From Deltaproteobacteria bacterium (lineage in GTDB: Bacteria; Myxococcota_A; UBA9160; SMWR01): a stretch of 44,448 nt of DNA. Within the stretch, counting starts at the first letter, position 1. Each line of letters begins with the position of its first letter. The notes under the pieces are model-generated. The model searched no databases, was not told the origin of the DNA, and was given only the letters and a program-made list of their open reading frames with translations. Location: the NCBI GenBank assembly GCA_002729515.1, contig PBYF01000018.1, positions 1 to 44,448 of the forward strand, in the 5' to 3' direction. Below are positions 25,605-32,962 of the stretch, piece after piece. A program made the translations under genes and the position numbers.

Positions 25605-25726
25605 GTTTGTCTTCCCGGAAATGTGACCTCGAGCACACGGGGACCCCACGGGGCGCCGAAACCGGCTTAATGCGGTGTCTCCTTGGCTGCAATGGGAATT
25701 TGAGAGAGGTAATTAGGTTTCCGACG

Positions 25727-25756
25727 TTGACCGTTCTGAAAAATCAGTGTTAGGAT
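25727..25756 (+). promoter_or_regulatory. Promoter for the histidine-kinase leader
   Basis: TTGACC (25727-25732), an 18-base spacer and TAGGAT (25751-25756) lie in a locally AT-richer stretch. The start would be near 25763, giving a leader of about 136 nt. Confidence 0.5.
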
Positions 25757-25762
25757 TTGTGC

Positions 25763-25907
25763 GGCAGGTGGGGGCGGAGTTCGAGAGAGCCGGGAGGCTT
25801 CCAAAATCCGAGTGTTGCGTGCCCGCAGTAGGCCAGTCTGCGATAGGGCACGAGCGCAGAGGGAATGGAGTCTCCTGTAGCGGAGATAGCCCCAGCTAAT
25901 GACTGCC
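25763..25907 (+). ncRNA. Candidate structured leader or small RNA before the histidine kinase
   Basis: Downstream of the promoter the sequence can fold into nested elements. The outer arms are GGCAG (25763-25767) with CTGCC (25903-25907) and TGGGG (25769-25773) with CCCCA (25890-25894). Inside are a hairpin GTGCCC+GCAG (25819-25828) against CTGC+GGGCAC (25838-25851) and a hairpin TCTCC (25871-25875)/GGAGA (25882-25886). The kinase ATG (25899) would lie in the internal loop of the outer stem. No known riboswitch or 6S consensus is recognised. GC-rich DNA folds easily, so this is a candidate only. Confidence 0.3.
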
Positions 25908-26693
25908 CCCCCGCAGCCCCGCAAGACGCCATCGAGTACAGATCGAGTCCATGCGCTCATGATAGAGCTGGGACGGCCGTCCCCGGGGGATGCGCTGGCC
26001 GATCTGACGCGCCGCAACGCCGAACTCGAGCACTGCATCAACACGCTGGCCCACGACCTGCGCTCACCCCTGGTGGCGCTGCTGGGCTTTTCGCGCCTGC
26101 TGCGCCAGGACTACGCCGATCGGCTCGACGACACCGGCACGCATTTCGTCGACCGCATCGAGCAGGCGGGCCAGACGATGGAGATGCTGATCCACGACCT
26201 CCTGGAGCTCTCGCGCATCGGCCAGACGGGCGAGTGCCCGGCGCTCGTCGATCCCCGCTGCGTGCTCGCCCAACTCGCGGCGGAGTTGAAGCCCCAGCTC
26301 GATGCGGAGCAGATCCAGCTGGTGGTCCCCGAGAACCCTCCCCTGGTCTATTGCGACCGCACCCGCCTCTATCAGGTCTTTTCCAACCTGATTGGAAACG
26401 CGGTGAAGCACATGGGCGAGTGCGAGCCCCGAAAGATCAGCGTGGCGATCCGCGACGAGGCTGGCCTGCACCAGATCACGGTGCGCGACTACGGCCGAGG
26501 CGTAGACCCGGAACACCACGAGCGGATTTTCGAGCCCTTCGAAAGCCTCACCCGGGACCGGAACGGCCGCAGCGGGACCGGCATGGGACTCGCAATCGTG
26601 CGCAAGATCGCCGAGACGCACGGCGGCCGTGCGTGGGTCGAGAACCCGCCCGGCACGGGCGCCTCCTTCCACGTCACGCTTCCTCAGACCTGA
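25899..26693 (+). CDS. Soluble sensor histidine kinase without input domain
   Basis: A 264-residue kinase with HisKA and HATPase_c domains only. The H-box is LAHDLRSPLVALLGF (His52), the N-box NLIGNAVKH (about 163-171), the G1 box DYGRGV (197-202) and the G2 box GTGMGLAIVRKI (227-238). No membrane helix or PAS domain is present; residues 1-40 are probably disordered or a short coiled coil. It resembles the catalytic part of phytochrome-type kinases. No response regulator is adjacent, so it is an orphan. Its 3' end overlaps the lgt end by 10 bases (convergent). Confidence 0.93.
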   Translation: MTAPPQPRKTPSSTDRVHALMIELGRPSPGDALADLTRRNAELEHCINTLAHDLRSPLVALLGFSRLLRQDYADRLDDTGTHFVDRIEQAGQTMEMLIHDLLELSRIGQTGECPALVDPRCVLAQLAAELKPQLDAEQIQLVVPENPPLVYCDRTRLYQVFSNLIGNAVKHMGECEPRKISVAIRDEAGLHQITVRDYGRGVDPEHHERIFEPFESLTRDRNGRSGTGMGLAIVRKIAETHGGRAWVENPPGTGASFHVTLPQT

Positions 26694-27421
26694 CGGCGGT
26701 AGTAGAACCAGCCCCCAACCCCGAAGACGATCAGACCGATCCCGATCCACTGGGGTTCGGTCATGCCGAGCGCCAGCTTCGGATTCACGCGCCAGTTCTC
26801 GATGACGAGCCGCCCGAGCCCGTTGAGCGCCGCATATTCGCCGAAGAGAAACGGACTGCGCCACCGCCGGCTCCAGAGAAGGCCCGCCACCGGCAACAGC
26901 CAGGCCATCTCGTAGAGTTGGGTTGGGTGGACGAGATCATTCGTGGGCGGCATGCCTTGGGGAAAAGCAACGCCCCACGGCACGTCGGTAACCTTCCCGT
27001 AATCGTCACCGACCAGGAAGCAGCCGACACGCCCCATCGCCTGGCCAACCGCTGTCGAAACCGCGCAGCAATCCATGAAGATCTTCACCGGAACGCCATG
27101 GCGCCGGCAGCCCCAGGCGCCAACGAGGATGGCGCCGATCAAGCCGCCGTAGAAGGTGATGCCCCCCCTCGAGAACAGAAAGCCGGTGAACGGGCCTCCC
27201 GTGCGCAGCCACATATCGACGGCGAAATAGAGCTTCGACCCGCCCACGCCGCCGATCATGACGTAGAGCAGCAGCGTCCAGGCGAGTTCTGGATCGAGAC
27301 CCTTCTCGCCCATCTGGCGGCCTGCGAGCCATGCTCCGGTCAGAAAAGCCAGTGCCAGCATCACGCCGAAGCTGCTGATGGCAAAACTGGTGCCCGGGAC
27401 GGTGAAGATCTCGGGGTACAT
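26684..27421 (-). CDS. lgt: Prolipoprotein diacylglyceryl transferase
   Basis: Lgt transfers diacylglycerol from phosphatidylglycerol to the lipobox Cys of prolipoproteins. The 245-residue membrane protein has SFGVMLALAFLTG, the FYGGLIGAI segment, the signature GRVGCFLVGDDYGK and HPTQLYE, in seven membrane helices. The signature has Cys-Phe in place of the E. coli Asn-Phe, a form I associate with deltaproteobacteria and planctomycetes. It lies 5 bases after the unknown TPR-like gene. Together with lolA it indicates a lipoprotein-rich envelope. Confidence 0.94.
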   Translation of the reverse strand: MYPEIFTVPGTSFAISSFGVMLALAFLTGAWLAGRQMGEKGLDPELAWTLLLYVMIGGVGGSKLYFAVDMWLRTGGPFTGFLFSRGGITFYGGLIGAILVGAWGCRRHGVPVKIFMDCCAVSTAVGQAMGRVGCFLVGDDYGKVTDVPWGVAFPQGMPPTNDLVHPTQLYEMAWLLPVAGLLWSRRWRSPFLFGEYAALNGLGRLVIENWRVNPKLALGMTEPQWIGIGLIVFGVGGWFYYRRQV

Positions 27422-27426
27422 GGGGC

Positions 27427-28350
27427 CTAGACCTTCTCCCCGCCGAGCCGCGCCACGACGCTGGCGGCAGCCTCGACGAGTTCGGGATCTTCGGACAGCC
27501 GGTCCATCCGCGAAAGCGCAGCACAGGCCTGATGCACGAGCTGAGTTTCGCGCGCGACATCAGCGGCTGCCCAGCGTGCGACGGACTCCACACTCGACGC
27601 ATACTCGCCGCGCATATAAGCGGCCATACCCGCGGCGTAATCCGAGAGCGGTGAGAGCTGCGCGCGGCAACCGCCACGCTCGAGCGCTTCGCGAAGCGCC
27701 TCGCCGGCCTCTTCGAAGTATCCGCTGCCGACGTACGACCGACCCGCCAGCTCCCAACCCGCCGCTTCGCTGCCGTACACGGTTTCGAGGATCTGGGCGA
27801 GGCCGCGGCCCAGTGCCGCCTCGACCTGCTCCGACTGCTCCACCAGGTAGCGCGCCACGTGGCCCTCGCCCCGGTACTGGGCAAGCAGGTCCACGAGCTG
27901 CTCGCGGCTGCGCTCGAGCAAAGCCTCCGTCTCCGCGGCACCCGCGTCCAATGCGTCGGCACCCGCCTCAAAGATCTTCTCGAACTCGCCAAAGAGCGCC
28001 TCCGCGCCCGCTTCCCGTTTCAGCTCGCGCACACGCGGTCCGTAGACGACACGCTGGTAGAAGTTCTCTCTGAACTTCATCGCTTCGTGAAAGAGCGACC
28101 CAACCGCCAGATCGAAAAGTACCTCCCGATGCCGGACGATCCGCCCGTCCTCCGTCTCGGAGCGGAAGAGCGCGTGGGATCGCTCCTTCAGACGGAAGAG
28201 CGGACTCCTCTCCTCATCGGCGACGAGTGCACGCACCTCATCCCATTGCAATTCGCCGCCCCGATAGCGGCTCACCAGGTCGCACAACGCCCGATCGGCG
28301 GCGATGAAGTCCCGCACGATATCGACGAGTCCCGAAGTGTGTCCACCCAT
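27427..28350 (-). CDS. Hypothetical helical protein upstream of lgt
   Basis: I do not recognise this 307-residue protein. It is almost wholly helical and soluble, rich in Glu/Arg/Ala, with stretches such as DLVSRYRGGELQWDEVRAL, LFDLAVGSLFHEAMKFRENFY and, near the C-terminus, GSGYFEEAGEALREALERGG, which resembles a tetratricopeptide repeat. I chose ATG 28350 (MGGHTSG); the frame extends upstream opposite the MFS gene. It is divergent from that gene with a 52-base gap and is followed by lgt 5 bases on, so the two are probably co-transcribed. Confidence 0.7.
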   Translation of the reverse strand: MGGHTSGLVDIVRDFIAADRALCDLVSRYRGGELQWDEVRALVADEERSPLFRLKERSHALFRSETEDGRIVRHREVLFDLAVGSLFHEAMKFRENFYQRVVYGPRVRELKREAGAEALFGEFEKIFEAGADALDAGAAETEALLERSREQLVDLLAQYRGEGHVARYLVEQSEQVEAALGRGLAQILETVYGSEAAGWELAGRSYVGSGYFEEAGEALREALERGGCRAQLSPLSDYAAGMAAYMRGEYASSVESVARWAAADVARETQLVHQACAALSRMDRLSEDPELVEAAASVVARLGGEKV

Positions 28351-28402
28351 CGCGGCGATTATAGGCTTGCATGAGCTTCTGCGTGCTACCCTGCGCGCCC
28401 CG

Positions 28403-29665
28403 ATGAGTGGACCCGAGCCGCCCGACGCGGTGCAACCGGCGTTCGAAGCGCCGGGAACGCCCGGTCCCACCCGTCCCCGGGCCGTCCTGTTCATCGTCTT
28501 CCTCACGATCCTCATCGACTTCATCGGCTTCACGGTCCTGATCCCGGTACTGCCGCTCTTCGCGGAGCGGCTCGGGGCCTCGGATTTCGAGGTCGCGCTC
28601 ATCCTGTCGGTCTACGCGCTGGCGCAGCTCGTCTTCCTGCCGGTGTGGGGCTGGGTCTCCGACCGGATCGGGCGCCGGCCGGTGATTCTCGTCTCCCTCC
28701 TCGGAACCGTCGGCTCCTTCGTCATGCTGACGTTCGCGGACTCGATAGAAATGATCTACGCGGCCCGTGCCCTGGCGGGGTTTTTCGCCGCGAGCATCGG
28801 AACCGCCCAGGCGGTGGTCACCGACGTGACGTCGCCGTCCGAACGGGCGAGCGGAATGGGAATCATCGGTGCCGCCTTCGGCGCCGGGATGATCGTCGGC
28901 CCGATACTGGGGGGGATCACCGCCGAGATCGACGAAAAGGCGCCTTTCTACTCGGTGGCGGCGCTGGCGGCGGTGAACTTCGTGCTGGCCTGGGCGTGGC
29001 TCCCCGAATCTCGACCGGTAGAACTCGAACCGCCGAACTGGAAGGAGCTGCGCCAGACATTCATCCCCACGCCGGTGCGGGTGATGATGATGGTCCACGA
29101 CCGCCGCATCGCCCTGTACCTCTACTTTTTCTTCCACCTCTTCAGCGCATTTGCAGTGCTCGAGGCCTTGATCACGCTCTACGCCGGCAAACAGTTCGGA
29201 AAGCAGGCGCTCGACATCAGCTACCTGTTCGCGTGGATTGGTGTCGTGCTCTTCGTGACCCAGGGCGTGCTGCTGCGGCGGCTCGTAGCCGCAGTGGGGG
29301 AGAGCCGTCTCGTGGCCCTGGGCATGTTCACCATGGCCATCGGCCTCGCAACGGTGGCCTGGGCACCTAGCTTCGTCTGGCTATACCCCGTGGGCACGCT
29401 CCTCGCGTTCGGCAACGGCGTCACATTCCCGACCTTCACGAGCCTCTACTCCAGGGCCTGCGAAGCGGACAACGCCGGCGAACTGCTGGGCCAGAGCCAG
29501 GCCATGGCCACGACCGGCCGCATCGTGGGGCCCGCGCTCGGGGGGCTGGTAATGGAGCGATGGTTCCTGGGAGGGCCCTTCGTGATCGCGGGCGGCATGA
29601 TGCTCGTTGCGCTGGTCATGTTCTGGATCTTTCGCAGGGCGCTCCTTATCTCCGAAGCCCACTGA
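28403..29665 (+). CDS. MFS drug-efflux-type transporter
   Basis: A 420-residue, 12-helix major facilitator of the TetA/DHA1 type. Motif A GWVSDRIGRRPVI lies between helices 2 and 3. The helix 5 glycines (GAAFGAGMIVGPILGG) form the antiporter motif C, and a second half-repeat covers the C-terminal domain. A disordered Pro-rich tail of about 25 residues precedes helix 1. The ATG 28403 is chosen from the distance to helix 1; a TGCTACCCT element sits ten bases upstream. Family members export drugs or metabolites by proton antiport; the substrate is unknown. Confidence 0.9.
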   Translation: MSGPEPPDAVQPAFEAPGTPGPTRPRAVLFIVFLTILIDFIGFTVLIPVLPLFAERLGASDFEVALILSVYALAQLVFLPVWGWVSDRIGRRPVILVSLLGTVGSFVMLTFADSIEMIYAARALAGFFAASIGTAQAVVTDVTSPSERASGMGIIGAAFGAGMIVGPILGGITAEIDEKAPFYSVAALAAVNFVLAWAWLPESRPVELEPPNWKELRQTFIPTPVRVMMMVHDRRIALYLYFFFHLFSAFAVLEALITLYAGKQFGKQALDISYLFAWIGVVLFVTQGVLLRRLVAAVGESRLVALGMFTMAIGLATVAWAPSFVWLYPVGTLLAFGNGVTFPTFTSLYSRACEADNAGELLGQSQAMATTGRIVGPALGGLVMERWFLGGPFVIAGGMMLVALVMFWIFRRALLISEAH

Positions 29666-29740
29666 GCCGCGCTATCGTCCGCGGCGACTTCGCGCCCCGA
29701 AGCCCCCCTTCCCCACGCGCTGCGACCGGAGGTCGTCCAG

Positions 29741-31441
29741 ATGAGCCAACCCATCGAACGCGAGAGCATGGAGGTCGACGTCCTCTACGTCGGCGCCGGC
29801 CCCGCGACCCTCGCCTCGGCAATCCACCTGATGAATCAGGTCGCGGCGTTCAACGAAGCAGCCGAAACCCGTGGGAGCAGACCGATCGAACCTCCGACCG
29901 TGCTCGTGCTCGAGAAGAGCGCGGGCGTGGGAGACCACATGCTTTCGGGGGCCTGCATGAACCCGAAGGCGATCGCCGAACTCGTGCCAGATTTCGAAAA
30001 CCAGGGTTTCCCGACTGAAAATATCTGCAATAGCGACTGGCTCTATCTCTTCACGAACAAGCACGCGCTTCCCGTGCCAGCCATATTCGCGCCGCCTTTT
30101 CACAAGCGCGGCTACCACGTCATCTCATTGTCGAACGTCGCCAAGTGGCTCGGCGAGCGCGCCGAGGCGGCCGGCGTCGACATCTACCCGGGATTCGCCG
30201 GGGACGAGATCCTGACCGAGGGGGGCCGCGTAGTCGGCGTACGCACTGGCGACATGGGCGTCGACAAAGACGGCAAACCGAAGGGAACATTCGCGGCCGG
30301 TATGGACATCTTCGCCAAGGTCACCGTGATCGGCGAAGGCGTGCGCGGAACGCTGGCGAAGCAGCTCATCGAGCGCTTCGACCTCCAGGGTGCAAACCCG
30401 CAGACCTTCGAGACCGGCGTCAAGGAGATCTGGAGGATCGACCCGAAGAAACACAAGCCGGGACGCGTGATCCACGGAATGATGTTGCCCGAACTTCTGA
30501 AGCACAAGTTCGTCGGCATGTTCATGTACGACATGGGCGACAACCTGATTTCGTACGGCTACGTCACCGGACTCGACGGCGAGAGCCCGCACACCGACCC
30601 GCACCTCGAGGCGCAGAAGTTCAAGACCCATCCCTGGATGCGCAATCTCCTCGAGGGTGCCGAACTGGTGCGTTATGGCGCGAAATGCCTGCCCACCGGC
30701 GGGCTCTACGCCCAGCCGAAGCTCTACCACGACGGTGCGATGCTCGTCGGAGACTCTGCCTCGATGTGCAACGCCGCGCGCCTGGCAGGCGTCCACATGG
30801 CGATGAAATCGGGCATGCTGGCTGCGGAGACGATCGTCGAGGCGCTCGACGCACAGGATTTCTCCTCGAAGACGCTGGGCGGCTACGCCGAGCGCGTGCG
30901 CGGGAGTTGGATCTACGACGAGCATGCGGCCGATCGCAACTTCCACGGCTCCTGGGAGAAGGGCACCTTCTTCTTCCTCCAGAACATCCCGCTCACCTTC
31001 GTGACGGGCGGCCGCGGCCTCGTCGACGAGATCGGAGTACGTGCCGGGCACACCCACATGAAGAAGCTCTCCGAACTGCCGCCGAACGAGCGCGAGAAGG
31101 AAGCGTTCGAATTCGATGGAAAGCTCACGTTTTCGAAGGAACACCTCGTGGGCTTCAGCGGCACGGCCCACGAGGCCGACCAGCCTTCGCACCTGGTAGT
31201 CGCGGACACCGACCTGTGCAGCACCACCTGCGCCGAGGAGTACGGCAACCCCTGCGAGAGCTTCTGTCCGGCGGCCGTCTACGAGATGGTGAACGACACC
31301 GAAAGTCCGGGCCGAAAGAAGCTCTTCATCCACCACGAGAACTGTGTGCACTGCAAGACCTGCGACATCGCAGATCCGTATCAGATCATCACCTGGACGC
31401 CGCCCGAAGGCGGCGAGGGACCTGACTACACGCGGATGTAG
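29741..31441 (+). CDS. Electron transfer flavoprotein-ubiquinone oxidoreductase
   Basis: ETF-QO carries electrons from ETF, fed by acyl-CoA dehydrogenases, to the membrane quinone pool. The 566 residues begin with an FAD-binding VDVLYVGAGPATLASAIHL, continue through GDHMLSGACMNPKAI and GDSASMCNAARLAGVHMAMKS, and end in a 4Fe-4S domain with CSTTCAEEYGNPCESFCP and CVHCKTCDIADP. Length and order match mitochondrial and bacterial ETF-QO. ATG has GGAGG eight bases upstream. It fits functionally with the acyl-CoA dehydrogenase at 38.9 kb. Confidence 0.96.
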   Translation: MSQPIERESMEVDVLYVGAGPATLASAIHLMNQVAAFNEAAETRGSRPIEPPTVLVLEKSAGVGDHMLSGACMNPKAIAELVPDFENQGFPTENICNSDWLYLFTNKHALPVPAIFAPPFHKRGYHVISLSNVAKWLGERAEAAGVDIYPGFAGDEILTEGGRVVGVRTGDMGVDKDGKPKGTFAAGMDIFAKVTVIGEGVRGTLAKQLIERFDLQGANPQTFETGVKEIWRIDPKKHKPGRVIHGMMLPELLKHKFVGMFMYDMGDNLISYGYVTGLDGESPHTDPHLEAQKFKTHPWMRNLLEGAELVRYGAKCLPTGGLYAQPKLYHDGAMLVGDSASMCNAARLAGVHMAMKSGMLAAETIVEALDAQDFSSKTLGGYAERVRGSWIYDEHAADRNFHGSWEKGTFFFLQNIPLTFVTGGRGLVDEIGVRAGHTHMKKLSELPPNEREKEAFEFDGKLTFSKEHLVGFSGTAHEADQPSHLVVADTDLCSTTCAEEYGNPCESFCPAAVYEMVNDTESPGRKKLFIHHENCVHCKTCDIADPYQIITWTPPEGGEGPDYTRM

Positions 31442-31470
31442 GCGCGGCGAACAGATGCCGCCGAGCCGAG

Positions 31471-32295
31471 TCAGGCCTGCGCGGCGGCCGCTGCAACCTT
31501 CAGGACGGCGAGGTCTTCGTCGTCGGCCGCAACGAGGAGCGTGCTCGCCGGCTCGCGGATCTCCTCGGGAAAGGGCTGTCCGTCTGCGCCGCAGACCCGC
31601 GCGCCCGCCTCGCGGGAGATCAGCGCCCCGATGCGGCCCCGGACGCTCACCGAGCCGCCGCGCACCAGGCGGATCCCGGCCCGCACGCCGGGGATCAGCG
31701 GTGCCACCGAGATAGCGCCACCGCTCGCCGGTGCGACCTCGAAACCTGCGGCGAGCAGCACCCCGACCGCGGAGCGGGGTAGATCGTGGGAGACCAGCAC
31801 CCGGTGACCTTCGCGAGAGCAGCGCAGGGAAGTCGGCTCCGAGTTGGAGCGGGCAATCCGGGCACCCTCGCCGCGGAGCGCATCCAGGAAGAGATCCTCC
31901 CGCGGCAGCGCCACCAGAGCCCCGCTGTAGACGCCCTCTGACGCCAGTCCGGCCATGATGGCATAGGGACCGAGACCCTCCAGGTAGAAGCGGAGCGTGC
32001 CGTCGATGGGGTCGATCACCACGAGGGTGGGGCCAGCCTTCGCGAAGTGGGCCGCGGTGGGCGTGTCCTCCTCCGCCTCCAGGGCCACACCCGGAAGATC
32101 GGCGCGAAGCGCGCCCAGCAACGTCTCCTGGACGACCATATCCGCCGCCGTGAGCGCGGCCTTCACCGGACTCTGCTCCCCGGTCTTCGGTCGGTTGGCC
32201 ACTCGACCCTCGAGATCACGGGCGAGCGCCGCAGCAGTGCGCAGGGCGGGTGCAAGAGATGCGATGAAGTCAGCGGGGTGCGGCTGGTTTTGCAT
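31471..32295 (-). CDS. Inositol-monophosphatase-family protein lacking a metal ligand
   Basis: A 274-residue member of the FIG/IMPase fold. The first metal motifs are present (EAEEDT, and IDPIDGT at about 94-100), but the canonical WDxAAG segment near the C-terminus is replaced by VRGRIGALISREAGARV, so the Asp ligand is missing. Activity may be altered or lost. I chose ATG 32295 (MQNQPHPADF); an earlier ATG is possible. It converges on ETF-QO with a 29-base gap. A second, intact family member lies at 37469-38233. Confidence 0.75.
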   Translation of the reverse strand: MQNQPHPADFIASLAPALRTAAALARDLEGRVANRPKTGEQSPVKAALTAADMVVQETLLGALRADLPGVALEAEEDTPTAAHFAKAGPTLVVIDPIDGTLRFYLEGLGPYAIMAGLASEGVYSGALVALPREDLFLDALRGEGARIARSNSEPTSLRCSREGHRVLVSHDLPRSAVGVLLAAGFEVAPASGGAISVAPLIPGVRAGIRLVRGGSVSVRGRIGALISREAGARVCGADGQPFPEEIREPASTLLVAADDEDLAVLKVAAAAAQA

Positions 32296-32354
32296 GCGCA
32301 AGGTCTCGTGACGTTGGACCGGCATTGGCACCCGCGGGTGCACGAGCAAGTCCT

Positions 32355-32410
32355 GCGCCTTCAGTCCTCACCTGAAGACGCCGAACAGACCGGGAACGAC
32401 CCGGATTTTG
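32355..32410 (+). promoter_or_regulatory. Two hairpins upstream of the secreted hypothetical gene
   Basis: The first hairpin pairs GCG+CTTCAG (32355-32364) with CTGAAG+CGC (32372-32381). The second pairs CCGGG (32390-32394) with CCCGG (32400-32404) and is followed by ATTTT, a weak terminator-like shape 11 bases before the next ATG. It could modulate that gene or be an attenuator. Low certainty. Confidence 0.3.
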
Positions 32411-32420
32411 AGGGACGCAT

Positions 32421-32822
32421 ATGTACAGAATACTCGCACTTCTCCTCGCGATCGCAGCCCCGGCTTGGGCGGGCTCCCCCGCCGCGATCCCTGATTCCGG
32501 GCGCCACCAAGCCGAGGTCTCGTTTCAGGAGTTCGCCACCACCTGGATGGGCAAGGTCCGGAAACTCGAAATGAAAAACCGGACCAAACCGACCGTGATC
32601 CGCAGCGCCGCCGACCCGTTGCTGACCTACCGCGGCTATGGCGACGACTACAGCGTGGAACTACAGACCACGGGGCACCCCCAGGCACCCTACCTCGGAC
32701 TGCTCAGATACACCGAACACGTCTACAGTTGTAAGGGCATCGACGCGATAGAGTGCCGCATCGCCTCCACGATCCCGATCACCGAAATCTTCCGCTTCCA
32801 GTACGGCCGCTGGAACTACTAG
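32421..32822 (+). CDS. Small secreted hypothetical protein
   Basis: A 133-residue protein with a clear signal peptide (MYRILALLLAIAAPAWAG, cleavage near 18). The mature part is hydrophilic with FQEFATTWMGKVRKLEMKN, PLLTYRGYGDDYSVELQTT and a C-terminal TEIFRFQYGRWNY. Two Cys (CKGIDAIEC) may form a disulfide. I know no family. ATG has GAGGG six bases upstream. It is isolated between the IMPase-like gene (divergent) and nrdJ (convergent). Confidence 0.7.
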   Translation: MYRILALLLAIAAPAWAGSPAAIPDSGRHQAEVSFQEFATTWMGKVRKLEMKNRTKPTVIRSAADPLLTYRGYGDDYSVELQTTGHPQAPYLGLLRYTEHVYSCKGIDAIECRIASTIPITEIFRFQYGRWNY

Positions 32823-32962
32823 CCCAACGGCGATCGGCAGCTCCAGCATCGAGCTCTGAAACGCAGAAGCGCGGAGTATTCTGAGCGCCATGCGCCAGAA
32901 CCCTCCGCGCTCCCCGGCGCCCCTTACCCCCCGATCAGGTGCACCGTCGATCTGCGTGCGAC

